In this document: piece by piece, positions 41,940 through 51,022 of the stretch
Position numbering within the stretch: the first letter of the stretch is position 1
How the letters are laid out: the number at the start of each line of letters is the position of its first letter
Source of the DNA: Mucilaginibacter sp. OK268
GTDB lineage: Bacteria; Bacteroidota; Bacteroidia; Sphingobacteriales; Sphingobacteriaceae
Length of the DNA stretch: 64,000 nt
Assembly: GCF_900103125.1 (NCBI RefSeq)
Contig: NZ_FNJV01000006.1
Location: 124,001-188,000 of the forward strand
Direction of reading: 5' to 3'
Notes under the pieces: model-generated
What the model was told of the DNA's origin: nothing
Seen by the model: only the letters and a program-made list of their open reading frames with translations
Databases searched by the model: none
Made by a program: the position numbers and the translations under genes

Positions 41940-42108
41940 CCAACACTTTCCGTCAACTGGCGGAAAGTGTTGGTAATAAAACAAACATAAACTACACGTC
42001 ATTGCGAGGAACGAAGCAATCTCTATGCTGTACAGAGCAAACAGAAAAGTTTAGAACCCGAATGACCGACCTGCCTGTGTAGAGATTGCTTCGTTCCTCG
42101 CAATGACG
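41940..42108. repeat. two inverted repeats between ridA and recG
   Basis: First, a perfect 13-bp stem (41940-41952 / 41961-41973, core CAACACTTTCCG) with no T-run, possibly ending the ridA transcript. Second, a perfect 28-bp inverted repeat (41997-42024 / 42081-42108, core GTCATTGCGAGGAACGAAGC) around 56 bases. The second belongs to the same dispersed family as the copies at 15816 and 52980. Confidence 0.8.
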
Positions 42109-42133
42109 GTGGGTAAAATATTGAGCTTTATCT

Positions 42134-44233
42134 ATGGATCCTTTTCAAACACCGCTTGTATATTTAAAAGGAGTGGGCCAGTCCCGCGCCGAGGTGTTGA
42201 AAAAAGAATTGGCGCTCGCTAATTTCGAGGATCTTTTACGTCATTTTCCGTTCCGGTATATCGACCGAACCCGTTTTTACAAGATCAAAGATATCCAGTC
42301 CGACTTGCCTTATGTGCAGGTGCTGGCACGTATTATCAACAAGCAGGTGGTTGGCGAAAAGCACACCAAACGCCTGGTAGTTATGGCTAAAGATGATACG
42401 GGCCTGTTGGAGTTGGTATGGTTCAAAGGCATCAACTGGATCGAAAAGACTATTGTGCCCGGGCAGGTATATGTTGTTTTTGGTAAACCCGGCTTTTTTA
42501 ACGGACAGGCCCAGATGGCCCATCCCGAAATGGAGGTATACTCGCCGGGGGCACAACGGCAAGGCAATGCCAGTCTGCAACCCGTATATAACTCCACCGA
42601 AAAACTCAAGCAGTTTCAGCTGGATAGCAAGGGCATCCAGAAGATTACTTCTACTTTACTGGAACTACATGCACGCGATATCCGCGAGAACTTGCCGCTG
42701 TACATCATCCAAAAATTCAAACTCATCAGTAGGGCTGAAGCTTACCGCAATATCCATTTCCCGGCCGACGCGCGTTTACTGAATGAGGCCATCCTGCGTT
42801 TAAAATTCGAAGAACTGTTTTTACTGCAGCTCAAATTATTGCGCAATAAACTGTTGCATACCCAAAAATTCAAAGGCAATGTTTTTGGTACTGTTGGCCA
42901 TTATTTTAATGATTTTTATCACCATAAACTACCTTTTGAATTAACTACCCCACAAAAACGGGTACTCAAAGAGATCCGGCAGGATACCCAGCGCGGCGTA
43001 CAGATGAACCGCCTGTTACAGGGCGATGTAGGCAGTGGCAAAACCGTGGTGGCCCTCATGAGTATGCTCATAGCGGTCGACAACGGTTTCCAGACCTGTA
43101 TTATGGCGCCTACCGAAATTCTGGCTACACAGCATTTCCAAACAGTAAAAGATTTGGTTGGTGACGATTTTATTGAAGTAGCCCTGCTTACCGGCTCCAC
43201 CAAGCAAAAGGCCCGGAAAGCATTGCACGAAAAACTGGAAAGCGGCGAGCTTAAAATCCTCATCGGCACCCATGCGCTCATCGAGGATAAAGTACAGTTC
43301 AAAAACCTGGGTTTTGTGGTGATTGACGAGCAGCACCGTTTTGGTGTGGAGCAAAGGGCCAAACTATGGCGTAAAAACATCATACCGCCGCATGTACTGG
43401 TCATGACAGCTACGCCTATTCCCCGCACACTGGCAATGACGCTGTATGGCGACCTGGATGTATCCGTGATTGACGAATTACCGGCTGGTCGTAAACCCAT
43501 TCAAACGCTTCATTTTTATGAGAACCAGCGCCTGCGAGTATTTGGTTTTATGAAAAGGGAAATAGCCCTGGGCCGGCAGATCTACGTGGTATACCCGCTG
43601 ATACAGGAAAGCGAAAAGCTGGATCTGAAAAACCTGGAAGATGGCATCGCGGTAATGTCGCGGGAGTTTCCGCTGCCCGATTACCGTGTTAGCATTGTGC
43701 ATGGTAAATTGAAAGCTGCCGACAAGGAATTTGAAATGCAGCGTTTTATTAAAGGTGAGACGCAGATCATGGTGGCTACTACCGTGATCGAAGTAGGGGT
43801 TAATGTGCCTAATGCCTCGGTGATGATCATTGAAAACGCCGAACGTTTTGGTCTTTCGCAATTGCACCAGTTGCGCGGCAGGGTAGGGCGCGGGGCCGAG
43901 CAATCCTATTGTATTTTGATGAGCAGCCACAAGCTGAGTCACGATGGTAAGATCAGGCTGGATACTATGGTGAAAACCAATAACGGTTTTGAAATATCTG
44001 AGATCGACCTGCAACTGCGTGGTCCCGGCAACCTGGAAGGTACCCAGCAAAGCGGTGTGCTCGACCTTAAATTAGCCAACCTGGCTACGGATCAGGAATT
44101 ATTATTTAAGGTGCGTAAAGCCGTGGAACAGATTTTTGAAAAAGATCCGCAACTCGCCCTCCCCGAAAACCAGGTGCTGCATCACGCATTTGAAACCAAA
44201 AACGCGGGTTTAAGCTGGGATAAGATCTCGTGA
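42134..44233 (+). CDS. recG: ATP-dependent DNA helicase RecG
   Basis: Branch-migrating helicase that remodels stalled forks and recombination intermediates. The 699-residue length is normal. The wedge domain (OB fold, about 50-160) precedes the helicase domains. Walker A is LLQGDVGSGKTVVALM (about residue 294), then APTEILATQH, the DEQH box VVIDEQHRFGVEQR (about 397), TATPIPRTLAMTLYGD, VATTVIEVGVNVPNA and QLHQLRGRVGRGAEQSYC. The end LPENQVLHHAF is family-typical. Complete. Confidence 0.97.
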   Translation: MDPFQTPLVYLKGVGQSRAEVLKKELALANFEDLLRHFPFRYIDRTRFYKIKDIQSDLPYVQVLARIINKQVVGEKHTKRLVVMAKDDTGLLELVWFKGINWIEKTIVPGQVYVVFGKPGFFNGQAQMAHPEMEVYSPGAQRQGNASLQPVYNSTEKLKQFQLDSKGIQKITSTLLELHARDIRENLPLYIIQKFKLISRAEAYRNIHFPADARLLNEAILRLKFEELFLLQLKLLRNKLLHTQKFKGNVFGTVGHYFNDFYHHKLPFELTTPQKRVLKEIRQDTQRGVQMNRLLQGDVGSGKTVVALMSMLIAVDNGFQTCIMAPTEILATQHFQTVKDLVGDDFIEVALLTGSTKQKARKALHEKLESGELKILIGTHALIEDKVQFKNLGFVVIDEQHRFGVEQRAKLWRKNIIPPHVLVMTATPIPRTLAMTLYGDLDVSVIDELPAGRKPIQTLHFYENQRLRVFGFMKREIALGRQIYVVYPLIQESEKLDLKNLEDGIAVMSREFPLPDYRVSIVHGKLKAADKEFEMQRFIKGETQIMVATTVIEVGVNVPNASVMIIENAERFGLSQLHQLRGRVGRGAEQSYCILMSSHKLSHDGKIRLDTMVKTNNGFEISEIDLQLRGPGNLEGTQQSGVLDLKLANLATDQELLFKVRKAVEQIFEKDPQLALPENQVLHHAFETKNAGLSWDKIS

Positions 44234-44562
44234 TAATAACATGAGCCCAATAACTCCTTGCGCTCATTTGCAAACCACAAATGTTGGGAAGACTAAAATG
44301 CTATAAAACTGATTAATGTAAACCCAACTAATTATGGTTTACAGTGTAAACCCACTTACGACAAGAAAATTAATGTAATTATCTTATTTTCAAATACATA
44401 CAAAAGTGTAAACCATGAAAAGTGTAAACCATGTAAACCCACTTTTTAACAAAAATGACCCGCCTGTTCAGCGTAATAGGCTATGACTAAATAAATCTAT
44501 TAACTCCAAATGCTCCTTTTCCTGTAAAATATTACATTTGTTAAAACTGATCTTAATATCAC
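44234..44562. other. intergenic region with clustered GTAAACC repeats
   Basis: No gene. Six copies of GTAAACC occur in 123 bases: 44318, 44346, 44408, 44424 and 44433 on the plus strand and GGTTTAC at 44336-44342 on the minus strand. Several are extended to GTGTAAACCCAC or GTGTAAACCATG. They lie upstream of the M28 peptidase gene, whose promoter box is at 44533. Confidence 0.6.
44533..44540 (+). promoter_or_regulatory. -7 box before the M28 peptidase gene
   Basis: TACATTTG, a full match to TAnnTTTG, 22 bases before the ATG. No -33 TTG. The GTAAACC repeats lie about 95-215 bases upstream. Confidence 0.5.
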
Positions 44563-45942
44563 ATGAAGAAATTTTCCCTGGTGCTGGCTACACTTTTCAC
44601 AGCTTCCCTGCTGCATGCGCAGGATTCCTTAACTATACGAAAAATTTATGACGAGGCCCTGGTAAACGGCAAGGCTTATGAAAGTCTGCATTACCTGTGT
44701 AAAAATATTGGCGGACGGTTAAGCGGCTCGGCCAACGCGCAAAAAGCGGTGGAGTGGAGCAAAAAGCTGATGGAAAGCTATGGTTTTGATAAAGTTTATT
44801 TGCAAGAGGTAATGGTGCCTCATTGGGTGCGTGGCGAAAAAGAAACTGCTTTTATTATTGATGGTAAAACCCGTATCCCGGTGCCTATAGCTGCACTAGG
44901 CATGACTGTCGCTACCCCCAAAGAAGGTATCACTGCCAATGTGGTAGAAGTACGGAGTCTGAAAGAGTTGGAAACTTTGGGCGAAAGCGTGATCAACGGT
45001 AAGATCGTTTTCTTTAACCGTGCGTTCGATCCTCGTTTTATTGAAACTGGTCATGCCTATGGTACTGCCGGCGATCAGCGTTTTATGGGGCCTGCTACGG
45101 CAGCTAAATACGGCGCTGTAGGGGTTATTGTACGCTCCCTGACCGAAAGTATCGACGATTATCCACATACCGGCGCTACCTTATCAGGTCCGGGTACGCA
45201 GCAGATACCTGCCGCTGCTATATCAACTAAAGCAGCTGATAAGCTGAGCAATATGCTGCGTTTGCGTAAACTGCCATTGATAAAGTTTTACTTTAAACAA
45301 AGCTGCCAGTTATTGCCCGATGTATTATCGTACAACGTGATCGGTGAATTGACGGGGACCGAAAACCCCAATAAATTTATCAGTGTAGGTGGTCACCTGG
45401 ATTCGTGGGACCTGGCCGAAGGCGCGCATGATGATGGCACGGGTGTAATGCAATCGGCCGAGGTGCTGCGTATATTTAAAGCGATAGGCTACCGTCCTAA
45501 AAACTCCGTACGTGCTGTATTTTTTATGAATGAAGAGAACGGTCATAAAGGCGGCACCAAATACGCCGAACTGGCCGCTCAAAATAAAGAGCAGCACATT
45601 GCCGCTATAGAAACAGATGAAGGTGGTTTTACCCCACGCGGATTTAGCTTTGATGGCGTATCCAATGATTTTATCAAAAATATCAACAGTAAATATAAAG
45701 CCATATTGGAGCCTTACGAGGTTGACAAACTGACCATTGGCGGCAGCGGTACTGATATTGAACCGATGAAAGAAAAACTGCCGGGCATAGTATTGATCGG
45801 TTACCGCCCCGATTCACAGCGCTATTTTGATATTCACCATACCCCGAACGATGTGTTTGAAAACGTAAACAAACGCGAACTGGAACTGGGCGCTGCCAGT
45901 ATGGCCGCGTTTATTTACCTGATAGATCAGCATGGGCTGTAG
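44563..45942 (+). CDS. secreted M28 family peptidase (carboxypeptidase Q-like)
   Basis: A 459-residue exported zinc peptidase. The signal peptide ends at SLLHAQ. A PA-type insert (about 125-250: VVEVRSLKELETLG, GVIVRSLTESIDDYPHTGAT) is embedded before the catalytic core. The core has SVGGHLDSWDLAEGAHDDGT (His and bridging Asp), AVFFMNEENGHKGGTKYAEL (catalytic Glu), AIETDEGGF and the C-terminal ligand in YFDIHHTPNDVFENV. The order matches plasma glutamate carboxypeptidase / carboxypeptidase Q. It is not adjacent to the other M28 gene and shares little with it. Confidence 0.93.
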   Translation: MKKFSLVLATLFTASLLHAQDSLTIRKIYDEALVNGKAYESLHYLCKNIGGRLSGSANAQKAVEWSKKLMESYGFDKVYLQEVMVPHWVRGEKETAFIIDGKTRIPVPIAALGMTVATPKEGITANVVEVRSLKELETLGESVINGKIVFFNRAFDPRFIETGHAYGTAGDQRFMGPATAAKYGAVGVIVRSLTESIDDYPHTGATLSGPGTQQIPAAAISTKAADKLSNMLRLRKLPLIKFYFKQSCQLLPDVLSYNVIGELTGTENPNKFISVGGHLDSWDLAEGAHDDGTGVMQSAEVLRIFKAIGYRPKNSVRAVFFMNEENGHKGGTKYAELAAQNKEQHIAAIETDEGGFTPRGFSFDGVSNDFIKNINSKYKAILEPYEVDKLTIGGSGTDIEPMKEKLPGIVLIGYRPDSQRYFDIHHTPNDVFENVNKRELELGAASMAAFIYLIDQHGL

Positions 45943-45982
45943 ATGTGCAGATGATTTAATTGATTAAATATGCAAGAGTTTT

Positions 45983-46013
45983 GTAGAGACGCATCACATG
46001 CGTCTCTTTTTTT
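45983..46013 (+). repeat. REP hairpin 5, possibly acting as a terminator
   Basis: A fifth copy of the RAYT REP: GTAG foot, stem GAGACGCAT / ATGCGTCTC. It is followed by TTTTTTT and lies 40 bases after the M28 peptidase stop, so it could end that transcript. Confidence 0.8.
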
Positions 46014-46290
46014 GCGTTAAGGATAGCAGCGGATACCGGCCTGTGGTTAAGGCCCGTGCAGTATGAGCGGATAGCCTGCCCCGACGCAGGAGGGGAACGC
46101 CATGGAAAACAATTCTTCCATTAAACACCATTCATACTGAAGAAGATCCTTCGCGATAGCGAAGGATGACAAAAGGTCTTATTGCTTTCGATACCAACAA
46201 TTACCCTAATTTGTCCAATAAAAAACCTGCTATCGGATTTAATATTCCCAAAATGGTATTGTAAATTTGCAGTACATCTAAAACAACACT
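46014..46290. other. intergenic region with a short hairpin repeat
   Basis: Holds a perfect hairpin ATCCTTCGC / GCGAAGGAT (46146-46167, 4-nt loop), of the dispersed AGATCCTTCGC...GAAGGATGAC type. The MFS promoter box TAAATTTG lies at 46262-46269. No gene. Confidence 0.5.
46262..46269 (+). promoter_or_regulatory. -7 box before the MFS gene
   Basis: TAAATTTG matches TAnnTTTG, 21 bases before the GTG start. Confidence 0.45.
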
Positions 46291-47613
46291 GTGACCGAAG
46301 ACGGAGATAGTAAACCCCAAAAAGTAGATTCCTTTGCAGCATTGCGATACAAAGATTTCAGGTCTTATGTTGGCATGCGCTTTTGTTTCACCTTTGCTTA
46401 TCAAATGCAGGCCGTTGTTATCGGGTTTTATATTTACCAGGTCACTAAAAGTGTGTTTGCCCTGGGCCTGGTAGGCCTTTGCGAGGCTATACCGGCTATC
46501 GGCATAGCGCTGTACGGCGGCTATATTGCCGATAAATCTGAAAAACGAAAAATGCTGCTCATTATATTTGCTATGGTGATCCTCACTTCGCTGGTGATGT
46601 TTACCGTTACACTCAACAGCATGAGTGGTGTGATACATAAAGATTGGATTGTGCCCATTATTTTTGCCATGATATTTTGTAATGGTATAGCCCGTGCTTT
46701 TTATGGTCCGGCTACCTTTACGGTTTACGCGCACAGCATCCCTAAAGAGGTTTACCCTAACGGCAGTACCTGGAGCAGTTCCAGCTGGCAGGTGGCTTCT
46801 ATTGTTGGGCCGGCTGCGGGTGGATTGATCTACGGTTATGCCGGTAAAATTATGCCCGGTTTAAGTGGTATTACCGCAACGTTTTCGGTTATTATATTTT
46901 TCCTGCTGATATCACTGGTGCTGGTTTTTTTCCTGCGCAAATATCCGCCAGTGTTTGTGCCGAAAGAGAGTATCTGGAAAAGCCTTTCAGAAGGGATCCA
47001 CTTTGTGTTCCATAACAAAATGATGATCGGGGCCATGAGCCTCGACCTGTTCTCGGTGTTTTTTGGTGGCGCGGTGGCTTTGTTACCCGTATTTGCCAAT
47101 GAGATACTCAAAGTAGGTGCCGAAGGTTTGGGTATTATGCGTGCCACAGCATCATTGGGCGCGGTACTCACCATGCTGGTCATGACACGTTTTTCGCCCA
47201 TGGGTAAGCCATGGCGTAACCTGCTTATCGCGGTAACCGGCTTTGGTTTAAGTATCATTTGCTTTGGCCTGTCGCGCAGCTTTTATTTATCACTCTTCTT
47301 TATATTTACCGAGGGTGCTTTTGACAGCATCAGCGTAATTATCCGCGGTACCATTATGCAGCTGCTAACGCCCGATCATATGCGCGGCCGGGTATCTGCC
47401 GTAAACCAGATGTTCATAGGCTCATCCAACGAGATCGGCGCTTTTGAATCCGGAACTGCTGCTCGTTTGCTGGGTACGGTGCCTGCCGTAATATTTGGCG
47501 GCAGCATGACCATGCTTATTGTGGGTATCACTTACCTCAAAACCAAAAAACTCATTCCATTGTCGCTTAACCAGATACAGCCCCCTGCTGCTGAAGTTAA
47601 GTCTGTTGTGTAA
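46291..47613 (+). CDS. MFS transporter (MFS_3/enterobactin-exporter type)
   Basis: A 440-residue major facilitator with about twelve helices, starting at a GTG. Conserved are FAALRYKDFRSYVGMRFCFT at the N-terminus, GLCEAIPAIGIALYGGYIAD followed by KSEKRK (motif A between helices 2 and 3), a long central loop with SLSEGIHFVFHNKMMIGAMS, and a C-terminal half containing TPDHMRGRVSAVNQMFIGSS, which is typical of this branch. These proteins export small molecules or siderophores; the substrate here is unknown. The neighbours are unrelated. Confidence 0.9.
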   Translation: MTEDGDSKPQKVDSFAALRYKDFRSYVGMRFCFTFAYQMQAVVIGFYIYQVTKSVFALGLVGLCEAIPAIGIALYGGYIADKSEKRKMLLIIFAMVILTSLVMFTVTLNSMSGVIHKDWIVPIIFAMIFCNGIARAFYGPATFTVYAHSIPKEVYPNGSTWSSSSWQVASIVGPAAGGLIYGYAGKIMPGLSGITATFSVIIFFLLISLVLVFFLRKYPPVFVPKESIWKSLSEGIHFVFHNKMMIGAMSLDLFSVFFGGAVALLPVFANEILKVGAEGLGIMRATASLGAVLTMLVMTRFSPMGKPWRNLLIAVTGFGLSIICFGLSRSFYLSLFFIFTEGAFDSISVIIRGTIMQLLTPDHMRGRVSAVNQMFIGSSNEIGAFESGTAARLLGTVPAVIFGGSMTMLIVGITYLKTKKLIPLSLNQIQPPAAEVKSVV

Positions 47614-47698
47614 CAGATATATGTCAGTTGCGTCTTAGTTATTATCAATTCAACTTTATAACTTAGATTTTTTAGGACTGACATTTAAAAAACAATTT

Positions 47699-49750
47699 AT
47701 GAGAATCACAAAATGGGCTTTGGCGGCTATCCCTGTCGCCATTTTAGCGTCATGCGGCCAAAAAAAAGAATCGTCATCAACCGATGATGTTCCAAAACGT
47801 ACCGTATTTTTTGATAAAACAGGTATGGACACCACGGTAAAACCTGGCGACAATTTTTATTTGTACGCCAGCGGCGCCTGGGTAAAGAAAACCGAGATCC
47901 CGGCATCGCAGCGCGGATGGGGTTCGTTTTATACGCTGTATGACGATAACCAGAAAAACTTGCACAAAATACTGGAAGAGATAACCAAACAGGATAACGC
48001 TGCAGGTAGCAAGGAGCAAAAAGTGGCCGACCTGTACACCAGTGGTATGGATACCGTAGGCATCGAAAAACTGGGTTATGAGCCCGTTAAGCCTGTACTT
48101 GCTAAAATTAGCGCGGTGAAGGATTATAAAGGTCTGGTAAGCCTGGCTGCCGATAGCTATAAAGAAGGCGGCGGCTTTTTATTAGGATTTTCTGTTGGTC
48201 CGGACGACCGTATCAGCACCCAAAACATTGCTCATTTTGACCAGGCTGGTTTAGGCTTACCTAACCGCGATTATTATTTCAACAGCGACTCGGCTACGGT
48301 TAAAATACGTGCCGCCTATGTAAAATACATAGCCAAACTGTTTACGCTGACTGGCGTTGACGAAGCTACAGCCACTAAAAAGGCCGATGGTATCCTGAAA
48401 CTGGAAACATTGATAGCCAAATCGCACCTGACACCAACCGAACTGCGCGACCCGGTTAAGAACTACAATAAATTCGCTGTTGCCGAGCTGCAAAAACAGA
48501 TCCCGGATATCGACCTGAAAGATGCCTTTAAACGCCTGGAGTTAAATGCCGATACCGTTTTGGTAGGTCAGCCTGCTTATTTAAAAGCGCTGGATGGCTT
48601 GCTAAAATCTGAACCTATTGAGGTTTGGAAAGATAAAGCCACTTTTACCGCTTTGGATAATGCCTCAACAGCCTTGAGCAAAGCTTTCAGAGATGCCAAC
48701 TTTGAGTTTAACGGCAAAACGCTGAGTGGTAAAAAACAAGAACAGGAACGCTGGAAAACCGTTATAGAAACCGTTGATGGTGGCATTGGCGAATTGTTAG
48801 GTCAGCTTTATGTAGAGAAATATTTTACGCCCGATGCTAAACAACGTATGCTTACCCTGGTAAACAACCTGCAAAGCGTATATAAAGACCGTATTGAAAA
48901 ACTGGACTGGATGAGCCCCGAAACCAAGGCCAAGGCTCTGGCTAAGCTGGCTGCCTTCACCAAAAAAATTGGTTATCCCGATAAATGGAAAACCTATGAT
49001 GATGTGACGATCAGCAAAGATGCTTATTACAAAAACCAGGAATCCATTGCCCGTCACCACTACAACGAAATGATCAAAAAGGCAGGCAAACCAGTTGATA
49101 AAACCGAATGGGGTATGACACCGCCAACGGTTAACGCCTACTATAACCCTACCTTTAACGAGATCGTTTTCCCAGCTGGTATATTACAATTCCCTTTCTT
49201 TGATAAGGATGCGGATGATGCCATTAACTATGGTGCTATTGGCGCGGTGATCGGTCACGAAATGACCCACGGTTTTGATGACCAGGGCCGTCAGTACGAC
49301 AAAGATGGTAACCTGAAAGACTGGTGGACCAAACAGGATGCCGATAAGTTTAAAAGTCGTGTAGGTCTGATGATAGAGCAATACAACAAATTTACCGTAT
49401 TGAACAACCTGCACGTAAACGGCAGCCTTACCCAGGGCGAAAACCTGGCTGATATTGGTGGTGTGGCTATCGCTTACGAAGCGTTTAAAAGAACCGAGCA
49501 GGGCAAAGGCGATGCTAAGATTGATGGCTTTACACCCGATCAGCGTTTCTTCCTGTCGTTTGGCCAGGTATGGCGCATCAAAACACGCGACGAAACTATG
49601 CGTATGCGTATCAGCATTGACCCGCACTCGCCAGAAATGTACCGTGTGAACGGTTCGCTGTCAAACACCCCGGCATTTTACAAAGCATTTGACGTAAAAC
49701 CCGGCGATAAACTTTACCGCCCCGAAAATGAGCGTGTGAAAGTTTGGTAA
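47699..49750 (+). CDS. pepO: M13 family metallopeptidase (PepO/neprilysin-like) lipoprotein
   Basis: A 683-residue zinc endopeptidase. Residues 1-19 form a lipoprotein signal (lipobox LAS-C, Cys20), so it is anchored in a membrane. The N-terminal half is the large helical M13 domain (DNFYLYASGAWVKKTEIPAS). The catalytic core has NAYYNPTFNEIVFPAGILQF, the HExxH zinc motif AVIGHEMTHGFDDQGRQYD and ENLADIGGVAIAYEAF (third ligand Glu). The C-terminal PHSPEMYRVNGSLSNTPAFY block is as in neprilysin. All catalytic residues are present. It cleaves extracytoplasmic oligopeptides. Confidence 0.95.
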   Translation: MRITKWALAAIPVAILASCGQKKESSSTDDVPKRTVFFDKTGMDTTVKPGDNFYLYASGAWVKKTEIPASQRGWGSFYTLYDDNQKNLHKILEEITKQDNAAGSKEQKVADLYTSGMDTVGIEKLGYEPVKPVLAKISAVKDYKGLVSLAADSYKEGGGFLLGFSVGPDDRISTQNIAHFDQAGLGLPNRDYYFNSDSATVKIRAAYVKYIAKLFTLTGVDEATATKKADGILKLETLIAKSHLTPTELRDPVKNYNKFAVAELQKQIPDIDLKDAFKRLELNADTVLVGQPAYLKALDGLLKSEPIEVWKDKATFTALDNASTALSKAFRDANFEFNGKTLSGKKQEQERWKTVIETVDGGIGELLGQLYVEKYFTPDAKQRMLTLVNNLQSVYKDRIEKLDWMSPETKAKALAKLAAFTKKIGYPDKWKTYDDVTISKDAYYKNQESIARHHYNEMIKKAGKPVDKTEWGMTPPTVNAYYNPTFNEIVFPAGILQFPFFDKDADDAINYGAIGAVIGHEMTHGFDDQGRQYDKDGNLKDWWTKQDADKFKSRVGLMIEQYNKFTVLNNLHVNGSLTQGENLADIGGVAIAYEAFKRTEQGKGDAKIDGFTPDQRFFLSFGQVWRIKTRDETMRMRISIDPHSPEMYRVNGSLSNTPAFYKAFDVKPGDKLYRPENERVKVW

Positions 49751-49790
49751 GATATAATTGCCTGTGAGGACACAGGTAATGGGAAAAAAA

Positions 49791-49826
49791 GAAAAGCGCC
49801 GTCTGGTATCAGAGGGCGCTTTTCTT
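49791..49826 (+). terminator. terminator after pepO
   Basis: Stem GAAAAGCGCC(G)TCT / AGA(G)GGCGCTTTTC around a short loop, ending in TTTTCTTTT, 40 bases after the pepO stop. Confidence 0.8.
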
Positions 49827-49838
49827 TTAAAATATTTT

Positions 49839-49914
49839 GTCATTCTGAGCGTAGCGAAGAATCTGTTCTGAAGATTGTATGTTCAAGAATAGATTCTTCG
49901 TCCCTCAGAATGAC
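49839..49914. repeat. dispersed inverted repeat of the GTCATTCTGAGC type
   Basis: Arms at 49839-49864 (GTCATTCTGAGCGTAGCGAA, then GAATCT) and 49891-49914 (AGATTCTTCGTCCCTCAGAA, then TGAC) are imperfectly complementary around 26 bases. This sequence type is widespread in intergenic DNA of Bacteroidota. Confidence 0.75.
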
Positions 49915-49936
49915 AAACAAATGTTATTAAGATATT

Positions 49937-50884
49937 TTAAGCTAGTACGCTCTCCACCCAGGCCTTGCCCCAATTCTCAAGCTCATCGGCGGTCCATAGC
50001 GTTGGGTAAAATATCCGTTTCTGGAAACGTGGGGGCAGGTACTTTTGCCAGTTGGTTCCTCCGGTGGCTTTGATCTCCTCGGGTTCACGGTTCAGGTATC
50101 GTACTGCCGATTTATAGTGTGATAGCGGCCAGTTGATGTTCACGTTCACATCCAGTTGTTTGAGTTCCAGTTTAAGCTCGGGTGTTAATTGCCCGGCGGC
50201 TTCAAACTGGCGGGCCAGGGCATTAAAGTTGTGGTTAACACTGGCTTTGCCCAGCTCAATAAATATTTTGGAATATTTTTTCTCAAACTGTTTGAGGGTG
50301 AGTGTTTTTTTGCCGGTGGATAGTTCCGTCGCGCCAAATTTCCAGTAGAGGTATTCAAATTGGTCCTCGATAGAAGCCTTACTGAGCTCCTGGCGTTTGT
50401 CCTTATCAACCAGGTTAATGAAATCGGTAGCATGTATCTCGATCATGCGATACTGGCCCGACTGGAACCCGCTGGCTGGCAGCAATGACATCCTGAATTG
50501 AAGGAACTGTTCTTTCTCCATCCCATCAACCATGATCTCAAATGATTGGGTAAGGGCGCCAAAATAGCGGTTGATGCGTTTTAACCGTGCGGTAAAAAAC
50601 TCAACGGTAAGCGGTTGTGCTTCGGCAATTTGCCGGCACTCATGCAGGGCTAATTTAAAATACAGCTCGGTGATCTGGTGATAGATAATAAATATCTCCT
50701 CATCAGGAAAGGGTGTTTTAGGGCTCTGCAAGCTTAGCAGAGTATCCAGGTGGATATAGTCCCAGTAGGTTAAAAAATCGGCATGCAGCAGGCCGTCAAG
50801 GTAGGAGGTCATGTCCTGCCCCATGGCTTCATATTTTTCCTGCAAACGTGCCAGGCGATCTTCAATTTCAGGATGGAAATGCAT
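49937..50884 (-). CDS. kynA: tryptophan 2,3-dioxygenase
   Basis: Haem enzyme opening the indole ring of tryptophan to N-formylkynurenine, first step of kynurenine catabolism or NAD synthesis. ATG 50884 (MHFHPEIED) is preferred to an ORF start 35 codons upstream because a full promoter abuts it. The 315-residue chain has FIIYHQITELYFKLALHE (active-site His), FLQFRMSLLPASGFQSGQYR (substrate-binding Arg), LSHYKSAVRYLNR (probable haem ligand) and the ATGGTNWQKYLPP loop. Typical GTGGSSG is changed to ATGGTNW, and the protein is longer between; it belongs to the divergent Bacteroidota branch. No other kyn genes are nearby. Confidence 0.88.
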   Translation of the reverse strand: MHFHPEIEDRLARLQEKYEAMGQDMTSYLDGLLHADFLTYWDYIHLDTLLSLQSPKTPFPDEEIFIIYHQITELYFKLALHECRQIAEAQPLTVEFFTARLKRINRYFGALTQSFEIMVDGMEKEQFLQFRMSLLPASGFQSGQYRMIEIHATDFINLVDKDKRQELSKASIEDQFEYLYWKFGATELSTGKKTLTLKQFEKKYSKIFIELGKASVNHNFNALARQFEAAGQLTPELKLELKQLDVNVNINWPLSHYKSAVRYLNREPEEIKATGGTNWQKYLPPRFQKRIFYPTLWTADELENWGKAWVESVLA

Positions 50885-50887
50885 GAT

Positions 50888-50917
50888 CAAAGGTAGTAAA
50901 AATGAGATATCAGCAAA
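50888..50917 (-). promoter_or_regulatory. promoter abutting kynA
   Basis: On the minus strand TTTG (50917-50914), 18 bases, then TACCTTTG (50895-50888), then ATC and ATG. Both elements are present at good spacing. The predicted transcription start falls on the ATG, so the mRNA would be leaderless. Confidence 0.65.
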
Positions 50918-51022
50918 TTGAGATGATATCTGCAAAAAGCAGAAACATTTTTGCGGCATAAATGTCTTTATAGCAACATACCCGATCAAAATTTTAACGC
51001 TGAAAATTTAAGCTTAAACCTC

